Below, piece by piece: positions 22,101-30,495 of a stretch of DNA of 64,000 nt. Both the position numbers and the translations under genes were made by a program. Positions within the stretch are counted from its first letter, which is position 1. Every line of letters starts with the position of its first letter. Source of the DNA: Miscanthus floridulus (taxonomy: Eukaryota; Streptophyta; Magnoliopsida; Poales; Poaceae); NCBI RefSeq assembly GCF_019320115.1, contig NC_089586.1:2143388-2207387 (forward strand), given 5' to 3'. The notes beneath the pieces were generated by a model. The model did no database searches and was not told the DNA's origin. It saw only the letters and a program-made list of their open reading frames with translations.

Positions 22101-25100
22101 GCGCCGTGCGCACACGCTGTGTCTTCGGGTCGAGGATGCGGTAGGCCTTCGAGCCCTCCGCGTAGCCGATGAACACTCCCGGAGTGCTCCTGTCGTCGAG
22201 CTTGCTGATGTGGCCAAGCTCCTTGGCGAATGCGAGGCAGCCGAAGACCCGCAAGTGGGAGACCGCCGGCTTGCGCCCATGCCAAGCCTCGTACGGCGTC
22301 CTGCCGTCGAGCGCCTTGGTAGGCGAGCGGTTGAGGATGTAGACGGCCGTCACCACCGCCTCTCCCCAGAAGATAGCCGGCATCCCCCTCTGCTTGAGGA
22401 GGGCCCGAGCCATCCCCACAACCGTCTGGTTGCGCCGCTCGACGACGCCGTTCTGCTGCGGGCTGTACGGCGCGGAGTAGTGGCGCTGAATGCCCTCGTC
22501 AGCGCAGTACGACGCGAATTCAGCCGCCGTGAATTCGCCGCCGTTGTCGGTGCGCAGCACGCGCAGCTTGCGGCCGCACTCCGCCTCCGCAGCAGCCTGC
22601 GCGCGTCTGATGGCGTCCGCAGCCTCTCCCTTGCTGCCGAGGAGCATCACCCACATGTAGCGGGAGAGGTCGTCGACGAGCAGCAGGAAGTAGCGTCGTC
22701 CTCCCGGTGTGGCCGGTGTCACCGGGCCACACAAGTCCCCGTGCACGAGCTCGAGCCTCTCCTTGGCTCGAAAGCTCGCCCGCTGGGGAAAGGGGAGTCG
22801 CCTCTGCTTCGTCAACACGCAGACGTCGCAGAGCTGCTCCACATGGTCGAGGCACGGCAGGCCTCGCACCATCTCCGTGGCACTGAGCCGCTTCAGGGCC
22901 TCAAAGTGAAGGTGCCCGAAACGCTCGTGCCACTGCCACGCCTCGTCGTCCCGACGAGCAGCGAGACAGAGGGGTTGTGCCACCTGCACGTTAAGGACGT
23001 AGAGTCGATTTGCGCTTCTGGATACCTTGGCAAGAAGGCGACGGCGACGATCCCAAATCCTCATGACTCCGTCCTCAACCACCACGCGCGAACCGTTCTC
23101 ATCCAGCTGTCCCAAGCTGATGATGGAGTTCCTCAACGCGGGGATGTAGTAGACTCCGGTGAGCAGCCTGTGCTCACCAGACACGGCGGTGAAGATGATG
23201 GAGCCGACGCCCTTGATCTCCACGCCAGAGGCATCCCCAAACTTGACGGAGCCTCGGACGCTAGAGTCAAGCTCGGTGAAGAACTCCCGTCGACCGGTCA
23301 TGTGATGGGTGGCGCCGGTGTCGAGGCACCACCCGTCAGTCTTGTCGTTGCCGGAGCTGTCGCCGAGGAGGGCGTGTGCTTTTGGCTCGTCAAGGTGGAG
23401 GAGAGCCGCTGCGGCCGGTGCCGCTGGAGGTAGCTCGATGCTGGCATGTGCCATGAACAGAGCCGGCTCCTCCTCCGCCTGTGCGACGTGGGCCTGGCCA
23501 CGTCGTGGCTGTCGACAGTCCTTGGCCCAATGGCCAAGCTGGCCGCAGTTGCGGCAGGTGTCGTCTCGTGCCGGCTTGTGCCTGCCGGCGGCGCCGCCCT
23601 GGGCGCCTCCGCGGGCATCACCCTCGGCACGTCCTCGCGCCCCGGCCTGGGCGTCTCTGCGCGCCTTGCGCGGCTTGCCACGCTTGCGGCCGCCTGTCGC
23701 GGAAGAAGGCTCCCCCTTCCTCCGGTCACCCTGGCTGGCAAGCCACTGCTCTCGAGTGAGAAGGAGCTTCCCGCCAGTGGTGATGGGCCCCGAGAGGGAC
23801 TGTGGCTCATCACTATCGACGACCTTGAGGCGACCTATCGCCTCCTCGATCGACATCGTGGAGAGATCCAGCAGCGACTCGATCGAGCGAGCCATCTGCT
23901 TGTACTTCTCGGGGACGCAGCGGAAGAGCTTTTCGACAGCTCTCTCCTCACCGTAGGTGTCGTCGCCGAACTGCACCATCTTCTGCAACAGAGTGTTGAG
24001 ACGGAGAGCAAAGTCATCAACGTCCTCACCTGGCTTGAAGGCCAGGTTCTCCCACTCCTTGCGAAGTGCCTGCAGTGTGGACTTGCGGGCGCGGTCGCTG
24101 CCGATGCGTGCCGCAGCGATGGCGTCCCAAGCCTCCTTGGCAGTCCGCTTGCTGATAAGCGAGAACTGCATCTCGGGCGGGACTGCAGCGATGAGAGCAT
24201 CCAGCGCCCGTCGATCTAGGTCGTAGTCGACGTCGCCGTACCGGACTGCCTCCCACATGTGCCGCACCTGGAGCTTTACCCTCATCACCGCAGCCCACTC
24301 GACGTAGTTGGTCTTGGTGAGGGTAGGCCACCCACCGCCGGGACCGACGTCCCTGACAACAGCCTGGAGCCCGTGGTGACCACGGTACCGATCCGGGGAT
24401 AGAGAGCCATGCTGCCTGTGAAGGCCGCGCTCTCCATCGACCCGTCGGTACCGATCCGGGGAGAGAGAGCCACGCTGCCTGTGAAGGCCGCGCTCTCCAT
24501 CGACCCGTCCGCCACCGTTGCCGTGCGCGCCTCCTCCAGGAGCGCCACCGGCGCGTCCGCGCCTGTCTGGGCTGCCGCCGCGCTCGTGGGCGTGCGCGGC
24601 CGCCCCAGGAGCGCCACCGCCGTGCGCGCCTCCTCCAGGAGCGCCGCCAGCGCGTCCGCGCCTGTCTGGGCTGCCGCCACGCTCGTGTACGTGCGCGGCT
24701 GTCCACTGCGCTGCCCGCGCTCGCGCTGCCTCCCTCTCTAGCAGCTCGAGGTCCGCGTCGGCGGTGTCGTCAGCGGAAATGGAGCTGCCGATGCTGCCGC
24801 GCAGAGCCTCGACCTCCGCCGCCGCCGCACGCGCTGCATTCGCCGCCGCCGCTGCTTCCGCCTCCGCTCTGGCTGCTGCCAGCTCCGCCGCTGCTAGCCT
24901 CGACGCCCTTGCCGCCGCTGCAGCGGTCTCTGCCGCCGCTCGCTCGCGTTCCTCTGCCGCGGCAAGTTCGGCCTCCTGCCGACGCCGCGTGCTCGAGGCG
25001 ACCGAGCGCTGAGACTGCCCTGCGGACATGACGCGCTACCGGGGGGCTGCTGCGTGGGGAGAGGGCTGCTTCAGACGAGCTGGGAGAGGAGTGAACAGGA

Positions 25101-28100
25101 GCGGCCGGAGGAGCTGCTGCTGCCAATAGCTGGGGCTGTTGTGGGGCTGGGAGAGAAGATGAGCAAGAGATGCTCAGGCTACAGGATAATACGGCTCCGA
25201 TACCAGTTGTTAGTCGCTGAATTCTCACTCTTGGTAGTAGGAGAATTCTTACTCTCATCGAGAGAGGATGACACTAGGAGTTGGGGCAATTTTCTTGTCT
25301 ATTTCTCACACAAGCTCACACAAATGCCATACCAACCTGAGGGGTTGGGGTTACATATTTATAGGCTGCTAGCCAGCCAAGCATATGCCAAGATGCTAGT
25401 CTAAGATGCTAGTCTAAGATGCTAATATGCTGTCCTAGCTAAGATGCTGTCCTCTAGTCTAAGATGCTGTCCTCTAAGATGCTGTCCTCTAGTCTAAGAT
25501 GCTGTCCTAAAAACAGAAAAACAGCCACAAGGACCATGACCATGTGAGCATCATAGCCCCACAAAGACCAGCCACACATGAGACTTATCCATCAGCCCCT
25601 ACTTCAGTTCATTTTGGTCACTTCGGTCTGCTACGATACTTACAGGGGACATCATCTCGCTGTTTATTCTATGCTCGTGATTGTCCACTTCAGCTTCATG
25701 CTTACTCGGACTCCACTTGGGCAAGTGACCCGACAGATCGTCGTTCCATAATTGGGTATTGTATTCTTCTTGGCTCTTCTCCTATTGCCTGGAAGTCCAA
25801 GAAACAAGCCGCTGTATCTCGTTCTAGTACAGAGGCCGAACTTCAAGCACTTGCCACTACTACTGCAGAAATTGTATGGCTTCGATGGTTGTTGGCTGAT
25901 TTTGGGATTTCGTGTGCTGCCGCCACACCTCTTCTTTGTGATAACACTGGAGCCATCCAGATTGCCAATGATCCTGTGAAGCGCGAACTTACAAAGCATA
26001 TTGGTGTTGATGCCTTCTTTACTCGGTCTCATTGTCATCAACACACCATTGATCTATAGTATGTGCCCTCAGAGCTGCAATTGGCTGACTTCTTCACTAA
26101 GGCACAAACTCGAGAGCAGCATCAACTGCACTTGCTCAAACTCAATGCTTTAGATCCTCCGCTTCCACCTTGAGTTTGAAGGGGGGTGTTAAGACTCATC
26201 TACTGTAGGCCCATATGGCCCATGAGGCTCTATATATATACATAGCTATCCCTCAATTGGGACTATCTTCTGAGATCCCCAAGGTTAGTAACAAATAGTA
26301 TGTAGCCCTAATTCTATCCAATGCCTATGCTTTATATGCAGAATCAAACCTTTGGATTCTACTATATCTGCTCCAAAGGCAAAAAAACAAATTTCTGGGA
26401 AAAATGCAAACAGAAAAATATAATGAGCTTGAACAAAGCACATATTGGCTGCAATCTAGATTGAGTAAAACAAAAACACAAGCATATGATTTTGTAACAC
26501 ATAAAAAAATAGACATAAATTTGATAAGGAAAGAGTGGAAAGATACCATACTTTCATGGAGGTATTCCTAGGATACATTTGAGCCCTCTTGAGAAGAATT
26601 GCAGGAAATGATGTATAAGACTGTAGCACATGTATAATGAGGTTCACCATCCATCCAATATATCCAAGGGTAATTGTAGTCATTAACATGAACCAATCAT
26701 ATGTTTGGAAATAATGAAGACCAGCAAGAGCCAGCCTTCGGAGCTCCTCAGATTGCTCCATGGCAGTTTCATAGTCCCTTCCAGATATAAGATCCTCAAT
26801 CTGACTGAGCACTAGAGAAAAGTTTGCCAGTGGCTTAAAAGGTTTGAAGTAGAGTGAACTGGATTCCTTCAGCTCTGAGATCGATAAGGGAAGACATGCT
26901 TAGGAGTAACAGTATGATTTATTGTTTAATTTGGTCGTCTTGGTCATCATAAATTTGCATTAGGAAAAAAAAAAAGGAAATTGAATGGCACGATGAGATC
27001 CATCAGCCTACTGCTATGGGTGACTCCAATAATAGATCAACAATGATGCCTCTAGCACCCATTCACACTACCACACTACAAGCTTAGAAGCATGGAGTAG
27101 GAAAATTTTGAAGTTCAAGTATGTAGCAAAAATTGTTTTGAAAGGATACGTGACTTTCGGAGAAACTGGTTAAGAATTTGCTTTGTATTGGCCAGAACAG
27201 CTTCAACTTCATCAGTCTGTATAAATATAGGGAATAAACTTTAACAAGCAGTGTTGAGCCAAGCGCAATAGATTTTTTGCATAGAGTACAGTTATTGTCA
27301 GACCTTGCTTAGTTTCAAATAAGGAGTAGGTAAGCTCCCCACAGAGTTCATCGGGCATGGCAACCCCACAAGTGTAGCCTGCAAAAGTTGTGAAAATTTG
27401 AGAAAAGAAAAAGGGTTTACTTAAGAAAACTATATGGAACTGAAGAACTGAATATATGGTTGCACATGGAGATTTTCAAGCCACCATTAGGGGAGCTATG
27501 TCAGCCTGGTTGACATCTACTCTTTCAAAGCCTTCAAGGGCCCAGTCTTTTGGAGTGGGTGTATCATGTTTGTGGTCATCTACAAACCGAAAGCCATCAT
27601 CAGGTTTCTCTGTATAAGCCAGGAACTTTGGGCTTCTAATTCCAGCACCCCATGCTACAAGAGGAGTATCTGCATTTGAAGGGTGTCCGTCTCCATGGCT
27701 TCCTGTAGGTAGCAGTGCTTTATCAGGCATCATAATAAAGGAGTAATAAATAGTACTAACCTAATAGTAATATACTACCAAGTTAACCAATAAAAATGAA
27801 GCCTTTGCAATTAGTAATAGCCTAATGGGTCAACAACCCTCATCCTTGTGATCGACCCAAGACAGCATTGCATAAACCATAAAGTGCAAGTGTGCAACTA
27901 AATTTAGTGCGCTAGAAAGCATTACATGCCAGGATTGGATTTGTCAATACAACTAAAGAATGTGGCTGCCTAGGCGCTACGGAGCATAACATGAGTAACC
28001 TTGTTGGTAGGTAATGCAACTAATCCATTACTGCAACCAATAAGCCATTCATTTTGGGAAGCTGCTGATTAGGGGATACTTTCCACATCTATATGCATAG

Positions 28101-30495
28101 TTTTGCAGAGGAATAGTCTCTTTTTTTTATTTCTGTATTTTTGCTAAGGTGTGAAGAGATTTTTTTTTTCGCGAACGTTCCCATGCACGTGTTTCATTAA
28201 GAGGGAAGAGTTTTACAGCACTTTGGCAGCCACAGGCGAGATACCCGGAATTACCAAAGAGGTGGAGAACACAAAATCAGGTCAGGCAGACATACAGACG
28301 TATACTTATAGCAATTACATGGTACTAAAATTTGCAACGAAACACCGAAGGGCTAGCTCATCCATCCACCTAGGCTAAGAAGACCGATGGGGCCTCGTAC
28401 CCGCACTGCAACCCAGTCATTTCCCCCATTGACGATCGTCATTGTCAAGGTGGGAAGAGATAGATGTGGGGAATGGTATTATGGTAGTATTCAAATCTAA
28501 TTTAACTCCCAAAGTTTCAAGCTCATCAGTTTTACAGTTTCCTGGTGGTGACAACTGAGATGCCACACTCTCCCAGAAAAACATAACCAGCCAGTTGCCT
28601 CCAACATCCTGGACCCTGGCAAGGAATCTAGTCTAGCTCTAAAAACTATATAAACATGAGCAGCAAAAAATATATTTGTGAAACCATTTGGTGTATAACT
28701 TACCTTTGTCACTCATTCCATGATCTGCAGTAAACACATATGCTGTTTGATTGTCATTGAAGTAGTTCTCCATGAGATTGTACATACTTTCAGCTATTTG
28801 ATCAACAACCTTGACATTGTTCAGATAGATGCTTGAATAGGGTCGGTGTGCATGGCCATTGGTATCACAACCCAGCAAGTGCAGAAATATAACCAACTTA
28901 TCTTGTAGGAGTAACTGCCTCAATTTAACATCATCAAAAGACCTGTTGATAAGACCTTGAAACTGGTCAAATGACCAATGATCCAGAAATGATGCATCTG
29001 CAATCAAGGTCTCTGACAAAGTAAAAAACATGATTCCAAAAGGAAAAATAAATTGCAAAAGCAGAGGATTGATTATTTAGACTCTGTGATGTTGAGTCGA
29101 TAATGTTTTCTTTGAAGAGGGGCACATCCTTCATGTATTTAAAGAGGAAACAGACTTATTTATACAATTTGCCTCAGAACAGATTTATTAGTTACGAATT
29201 AACCTGCACATCTGTAAAATCATTATAGTAGTTGTGATTTGTAGTAAAAAAAGCTCAGACCAAGAGTATATATATAATCCTTCTGCAGGATGAACTTTTA
29301 GACTAATATCAATATTTCAGGAAGAAAGGATGTGCAGTATGAGAAATCACAAAGTTATCTGGTCCATCGAGAAAAGCACAATGTGATTCCATGAATACGA
29401 CAGTACTGGTAAGGCAGTTACAAAAATACAATATCATAATAATGGCTTAAGCTTCAGGAAGCTACATGTACTGCCAATAAATCTGACCTGTTGCAAAGTC
29501 TTCATATTCATGGGGATAAGTGCCCCAAGTACTGTGAGGTAGGTTACTGCAGAATATAGGAACAATATCTGGACTTCCAAATGAGATAGTGTGCCGACTC
29601 TGATTGAATACAGAATCAAACTCAACAGGATTGGCCTTCCATCCTGCCAAATACAATACTCACTATTTCAGCATATAACACTTGTTTAATTTAACTAAGC
29701 AATATTAACCATGTGCAGGATGTCAGTTATACACATTTCTCTCAGCTATAAAATACTGGCACTAAGCACTATAATTCAGTACACGTTTTTTGGTTAACAA
29801 CCATGAGGGTATGAGTACCGCTAATACTAGTTCAGTAGCAACAACTACTAAAAATGGCAAAGCAATGCAATTACACATTAAAAGTGCAGCATACTTGAAA
29901 ATTAAAGTAAACTGAAAGACTTGTGAAAACATTGCATCAAATTGAATCACGAACAGTCTGCAGTGGTACACTAGAACTAGCACCGGGGCAGCACACCTTT
30001 GGTGACAGCACTGGGATCCTCGTAGAAGCCAGCGATGAGGGAGACATGACCGGGCCTGGACTCGGTGGGCGGGCGCGCGTGGCTGACTCCCCACCGTCCC
30101 TTCTCCTCGATCACGCCGCGCAGGAACGGCGCTCTGTATCTCCCCCGCTCGTCCGGCTCGAAGAACTTGTCCGCCCTGAGCCCGTCCGCTGCACGCACCA
30201 AAAGCCCCCAGCCAAATAACACACCCAACATCGAGCCGAAGCTTAATGAGACGGGATCGGAGGATCAAGGGGACACACCGACGAGGAGAACGAGGCGCTT
30301 GGCGGGGGCCGCCGAGAGGCGGGGCGGCACGGGATCCATGCTGTGCACGATGGGGGACTTGAAGTAGATGTCGAAGATGCTGAGCATGTACACGGCGTGG
30401 AGCGCGACGCCGAGTACGACCAGCCACCGCTCGCGCCGCCGCGTGGAGGCGGACGGCGAGTGCAGCTCCGTCTGCTGGCGCGGGCGGCCGGCCAT
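7749..30495 (-). CDS. PIGN: GPI ethanolamine phosphate transferase 1 (PIGN/Mcd4 type), 18 exons
   Basis: It adds ethanolamine phosphate to the first mannose of the GPI anchor precursor in the ER membrane. I read exons (descending): 30495-30279, 30188-29997, 29643-29488, 28997-28704, 27702-27485, 27378-27304, 27216-27150, 26874-26552, 16914-16681, 16602-16415, 16136-16001, 15906-15798, 10117-10015, 9911-9728, 9134-9036, 8949-8891, 8516-8411, 7913-7749. All introns are GT-AG, and the phases join without a break to 2925 bases, 974 residues, close to the family's usual length (about 930-1000). Order: N-terminal membrane anchor, alkaline-phosphatase-like lumenal catalytic domain, then a multi-spanning C-terminal domain. 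Two large insertions lie in introns 8 and 12; none hits an exon. The splice sites are read by eye from homology and consensus, not from transcripts. Confidence 0.9.
8071..8194. mobile_element. MITE of the gccctgttcgctt family in PIGN intron 17
   Basis: It is about 124 bp, starting gccctgttcgctt and ending cgaacagggc, near-inverted ends. Internal text (aacagtatttttctcccacaac) matches the element at 35124-35252. It contains a short atcagc microsatellite (about 8143-8167) absent from the other copy. It lies between PIGN exon 18 (ends 7913) and exon 17 (starts at 8411). I did not find a certain target duplication. Confidence 0.65.
10781..11280 (+). repeat. Tandem duplication of about 249 bp in the hAT leader, with CCCTAA runs
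   Basis: Unit 1 begins at 10781 and unit 2 at 11030, both opening cgcctgccgccggcgagcag. Each contains the same pyrimidine-rich stretch, the same ctctgggtggccctcgtcttctccgg-type text and a gcgcaggtacatccct end. Each unit ends in telomere-like ccctaa reiterations (about 11010-11029 and 11262-11300). This is probably the transposase 5' leader or an intron-containing leader, since cag/gt pairs occur at the unit ends. Confidence 0.7.
11324..13563 (+). pseudogene. hAT transposase, degenerate
   Basis: Recognisable parts in order: an acidic N-terminus; a BED-type zinc finger (about 11710-11860: [28 protein letters not shown]); a catalytic start (LTSDIWSG, about 12160-12182); LDNASSNAK (about 12365); [12 protein letters not shown] (about 12490); [11 protein letters not shown] (about 13027-13059); and a C-terminal dimerisation block ([15 protein letters not shown], then [17 protein letters not shown], 13400-13513). 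It is broken by a one-base deletion near 12250 and in-frame stops at 12682 (TGA), 12985 (TAG) and 13069 (TAA). Each stop is one transition from the residue expected in the family (for example RWN at the first). The frame also shifts between about 13090 and 13400. It cannot encode an active transposase as it stands. Confidence 0.8.
14464..15161. other. PIGN intron 12, native DNA
   Basis: This is AT-rich intron sequence between the hAT element and a hAT-type MITE. ctaccactcaatattgt occurs twice (about 14928-14944 and 14961-14977) around a T run. No gene is seen. Confidence 0.5.
15162..15365. mobile_element. hAT-type MITE in PIGN intron 12
   Basis: It is a 204-bp element with ends cagtgatgaagccag and ctggctccgtcgctg, an inverted repeat matching at 12 of 15 positions and of the CAGxGxCGGAGCCAG kind. 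It is flanked by a perfect 8-bp direct repeat cctaagtc (15154-15161 and 15366-15373). It contains a run of about 20 C (15323-15341). Confidence 0.8.
15798..16914 (-). CDS. PIGN: PIGN exons 9-12: central transmembrane region
   Basis: Exons 16914-16681, 16602-16415, 16136-16001 and 15906-15798 encode residues 515-737. They carry several hydrophobic helices, with [26 protein letters not shown] and [12 protein letters not shown] as recognisable PIGN family stretches. The exon 10 donor is best placed at the second of two overlapping GT dinucleotides (exon end 16415), because only that gives Val at the exon 10/11 junction and keeps the frame. Exon 11 ends at a CAG before GTGCAG (16001), although the frame also stays open into the intron. 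A 58-bp tandem duplication lies 18 bases beyond the exon 10 donor. Confidence 0.85.
16282..16400. repeat. 58-bp tandem duplication in PIGN intron 10
   Basis: Two adjacent copies begin at 16282 and 16340, each opening cagcttgttctctactggc and ending gcatgaatcctgt. They differ at one base that I can see (ggttaaag versus ggataaag). The right copy ends 15 bases from the exon 10 donor. Confidence 0.85.
17753..19628 (+). pseudogene. Copia pol remnant, protease-integrase part (outer element)
   Basis: Begins near GSDITGFV, then a protease motif [11 protein letters not shown] (about 17818-17850). A GAG-pre-integrase block follows ([13 protein letters not shown], then C-x2-C at CKGCKLGKQ). The integrase core comes next: HSDVWGPAP, stop at 18460, [18 protein letters not shown] and NGVAERKH, then FLGY at 18979-18990. 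The stop codon at 18460 and a frameshift near 18930 break it. A Pro-rich linker (19210-19400) and [16 protein letters not shown] follow. After that the text jumps directly to a segment that normally lies after the reverse transcriptase ([15 protein letters not shown]). Coding upstream (17213-17749) is GC-rich filler with no Gag domain. Confidence 0.8.
19634..25594 (-). mobile_element. Young intact Copia-type LTR retrotransposon, nested
   Basis: LTRs of 387 bp lie at 19634-20020 and 25208-25594 and differ at one base that I can find (gggctt versus ggggtt, near 19769 and 25350). It is flanked by the 5-bp target duplication gcccc (19629-19633 and 25595-25599), which fixes the ends. On the minus strand the primer site (TGGTATCGGAGCC, initiator-Met type) follows the 5' LTR, and the polypurine tract AGGGGGAGAA (20021-20030) overlaps the ORF stop. 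The LTR interior is dominated by imperfect repeats of aagatgctgtcctctagtct. It encodes one uninterrupted polyprotein. Near-identical LTRs and an intact frame mean a recent insertion, probably of an autonomous element. It is in the same transcriptional sense as PIGN. Confidence 0.95.
20029..25029 (-). CDS. Copia gag-pol polyprotein (1666 residues), intact
   Basis: It encodes the capsid and the enzymes for reverse transcription and integration. Residues 1-110 are an Ala/Glu/Arg-rich coiled coil. Residues 114-216 hold tandem repeats (two [24 protein letters not shown] units and two [15 protein letters not shown] units). Gag follows at about 235-410. A zinc knuckle ([14 protein letters not shown]) is at 492-505, and protease DTGA at 570-573. 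Integrase has its HHCC zinc site at about 701-737 and catalytic Asp765, Asp828 and Glu864. Reverse transcriptase is at about 1175-1420 with YVDD at 1344-1347. RNase H runs to about 1640 ([19 protein letters not shown]). ATG at 25027-25029 lies soon after the primer site. There is no frameshift or stop. Very GC-rich codon use contrasts with the AT-rich outer element. Confidence 0.95.
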   Translation of the reverse strand: MSAGQSQRSVASSTRRRQEAELAAAEERERAAAETAAAAARASRLAAAELAAARAEAEAAAAANAARAAAAEVEALRGSIGSSISADDTADADLELLEREAARARAAQWTAAHVHERGGSPDRRGRAGGAPGGGAHGGGAPGAAAHAHERGGSPDRRGRAGGAPGGGAHGNGGGRVDGERGLHRQRGSLSPDRYRRVDGERGLHRQHGSLSPDRYRGHHGLQAVVRDVGPGGGWPTLTKTNYVEWAAVMRVKLQVRHMWEAVRYGDVDYDLDRRALDALIAAVPPEMQFSLISKRTAKEAWDAIAAARIGSDRARKSTLQALRKEWENLAFKPGEDVDDFALRLNTLLQKMVQFGDDTYGEERAVEKLFRCVPEKYKQMARSIESLLDLSTMSIEEAIGRLKVVDSDEPQSLSGPITTGGKLLLTREQWLASQGDRRKGEPSSATGGRKRGKPRKARRDAQAGARGRAEGDARGGAQGGAAGRHKPARDDTCRNCGQLGHWAKDCRQPRRGQAHVAQAEEEPALFMAHASIELPPAAPAAAALLHLDEPKAHALLGDSSGNDKTDGWCLDTGATHHMTGRREFFTELDSSVRGSVKFGDASGVEIKGVGSIIFTAVSGEHRLLTGVYYIPALRNSIISLGQLDENGSRVVVEDGVMRIWDRRRRLLAKVSRSANRLYVLNVQVAQPLCLAARRDDEAWQWHERFGHLHFEALKRLSATEMVRGLPCLDHVEQLCDVCVLTKQRRLPFPQRASFRAKERLELVHGDLCGPVTPATPGGRRYFLLLVDDLSRYMWVMLLGSKGEAADAIRRAQAAAEAECGRKLRVLRTDNGGEFTAAEFASYCADEGIQRHYSAPYSPQQNGVVERRNQTVVGMARALLKQRGMPAIFWGEAVVTAVYILNRSPTKALDGRTPYEAWHGRKPAVSHLRVFGCLAFAKELGHISKLDDRSTPGVFIGYAEGSKAYRILDPKTQRVRTARDVVFDEGRGWAWDKAVDDGSAPTYDDFTVEYVHFEGAGGVGSSSSASASTPVSEPPPTPAPATPTAPRSPARTSAAMSSSPAPPQPATPRTPAPTGTTPGTSTPPPARVEHGPVELATPLSHDEERVDAYHDGEPLRYRTVENLLGDQPVPGLVPHDLEDLEAQLHLACDDGEPRSFAEAERHAAWRAAMQLEMDAVEKNRTWELADLPRGHRAITLKWVYKLKRDEAGAIVKHKARLVARGFVQQEGVDFDDAFAPVARMESVRLLLALAAQEGWRVHHMDVKSAFLNGDLKEEVYVHQPPGFAIPGKEGKVLRLRKALYGLRQAPRAWNAKLDSTLKGMGFEQSPHEAAIYRRGNGGNALLVGVYVDDLVITGTKDAEVAAFKEEMKATFQMSDLGPLSFYLGIEVHQDDSGITLRQAAYAKRVVELAGLTDCNPALTPMEERLKLSRDSTTEEVDATQYRRLVGSLRYLAHTRPDLAFSVGYVSRFMQRPTTEHQQAVKRIIRYVAGTLDHGLYYPRCPGAAHFVGYSDSDHAGDIDISKSTSGILFFLGKCLVSWQSVKQQVVALSSCEAEYIAASTASTQALWLARLLGDLLGRDTRAVELRVDSKSALALAKNPVFHERSKHIRVRYHFIRGCLEEGSIKASYINTKDQLADLLTKPLGRIKFLELCSRTGMVQLSHKTTHKT
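25600..26173 (+). pseudogene. Copia RNase H remnant (outer element, 3' part)
   Basis: Continues the outer element's pol across the nested insertion: [39 protein letters not shown], and [22 protein letters not shown] followed by a stop at 26057 (TAG after HTIDL), then [13 protein letters not shown] and a terminal TGA at 26171-26173. The catalytic Asp and Glu of RNase H are visible. The frame joins the left part at the target site, which confirms that the inner element split one gene. Confidence 0.85.
26552..30495 (-). CDS. PIGN: PIGN exons 1-8: membrane anchor and catalytic lumenal domain
   Basis: The start is the ATG at 30495 ([13 protein letters not shown]), followed by a membrane segment at residues 24-41 and [13 protein letters not shown], a PIGN signature. 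Catalytic features of the phosphatase-like fold are all present. DGLRAD has metal-ligand Asp74, and PPTESRPGH has the Thr114 nucleophile. GSPDI has Asp162, and [11 protein letters not shown] has Asp233 and His237. [15 protein letters not shown] has Asp280, His281 and His289, with the last motif split across the exon 4/5 junction. [11 protein letters not shown] ends exon 5. Exons 6-8 carry [10 protein letters not shown] and a linker, then start the membrane domain ([19 protein letters not shown]). Intron 4 contains a small retroposon at 28161-28446. The presence of every catalytic residue argues for a working enzyme. Confidence 0.9.
28161..28446 (-). mobile_element. Short non-LTR retroposon in PIGN intron 4
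   Basis: On the minus strand the 286-bp insert ends in an A run (T run on the plus strand from 28161), preceded by AACGTTCGCGAA, a 3'-end wording common to grass LINE tails. It is flanked by 15-bp direct repeats, aaggtgtgaagagat (28146-28160) and aaggtgggaagagat (28447-28461), with one mismatch. No coding domain is recognised. It is a 5'-truncated LINE or a SINE-like copy. Confidence 0.65.

Larger units (their letters stand above)
17035..26293 (+). mobile_element. Defective Copia-type LTR retrotransposon in PIGN intron 8
   Basis: LTRs of only 107 bp lie at 17035-17141 and 26187-26293. Both begin tgttaagactcat and end agtaaca, and they differ at two positions. The element is flanked by the 5-bp target duplication aatag (17030-17034 and 26294-26298). 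A primer site like the complement of initiator tRNA-Met (tggtaccaaagcc) starts at 17142, and a polypurine tract (gaaggggggtg) precedes the 3' LTR. Minus the nested element (19634-25594 plus one target duplication) it is about 3.3 kb. It runs opposite to PIGN. Gag and nearly all of reverse transcriptase are missing, so it could only have moved with help from another element. Confidence 0.85.

Noticed and set aside
20038..24741. Long open frames on the plus strand opposite the Copia polyprotein (for example 22210-23433)
   Set aside because: They are mirror frames of a very GC-rich coding sequence, with no recognised domain and no promoter. The minus-strand polyprotein explains the region.
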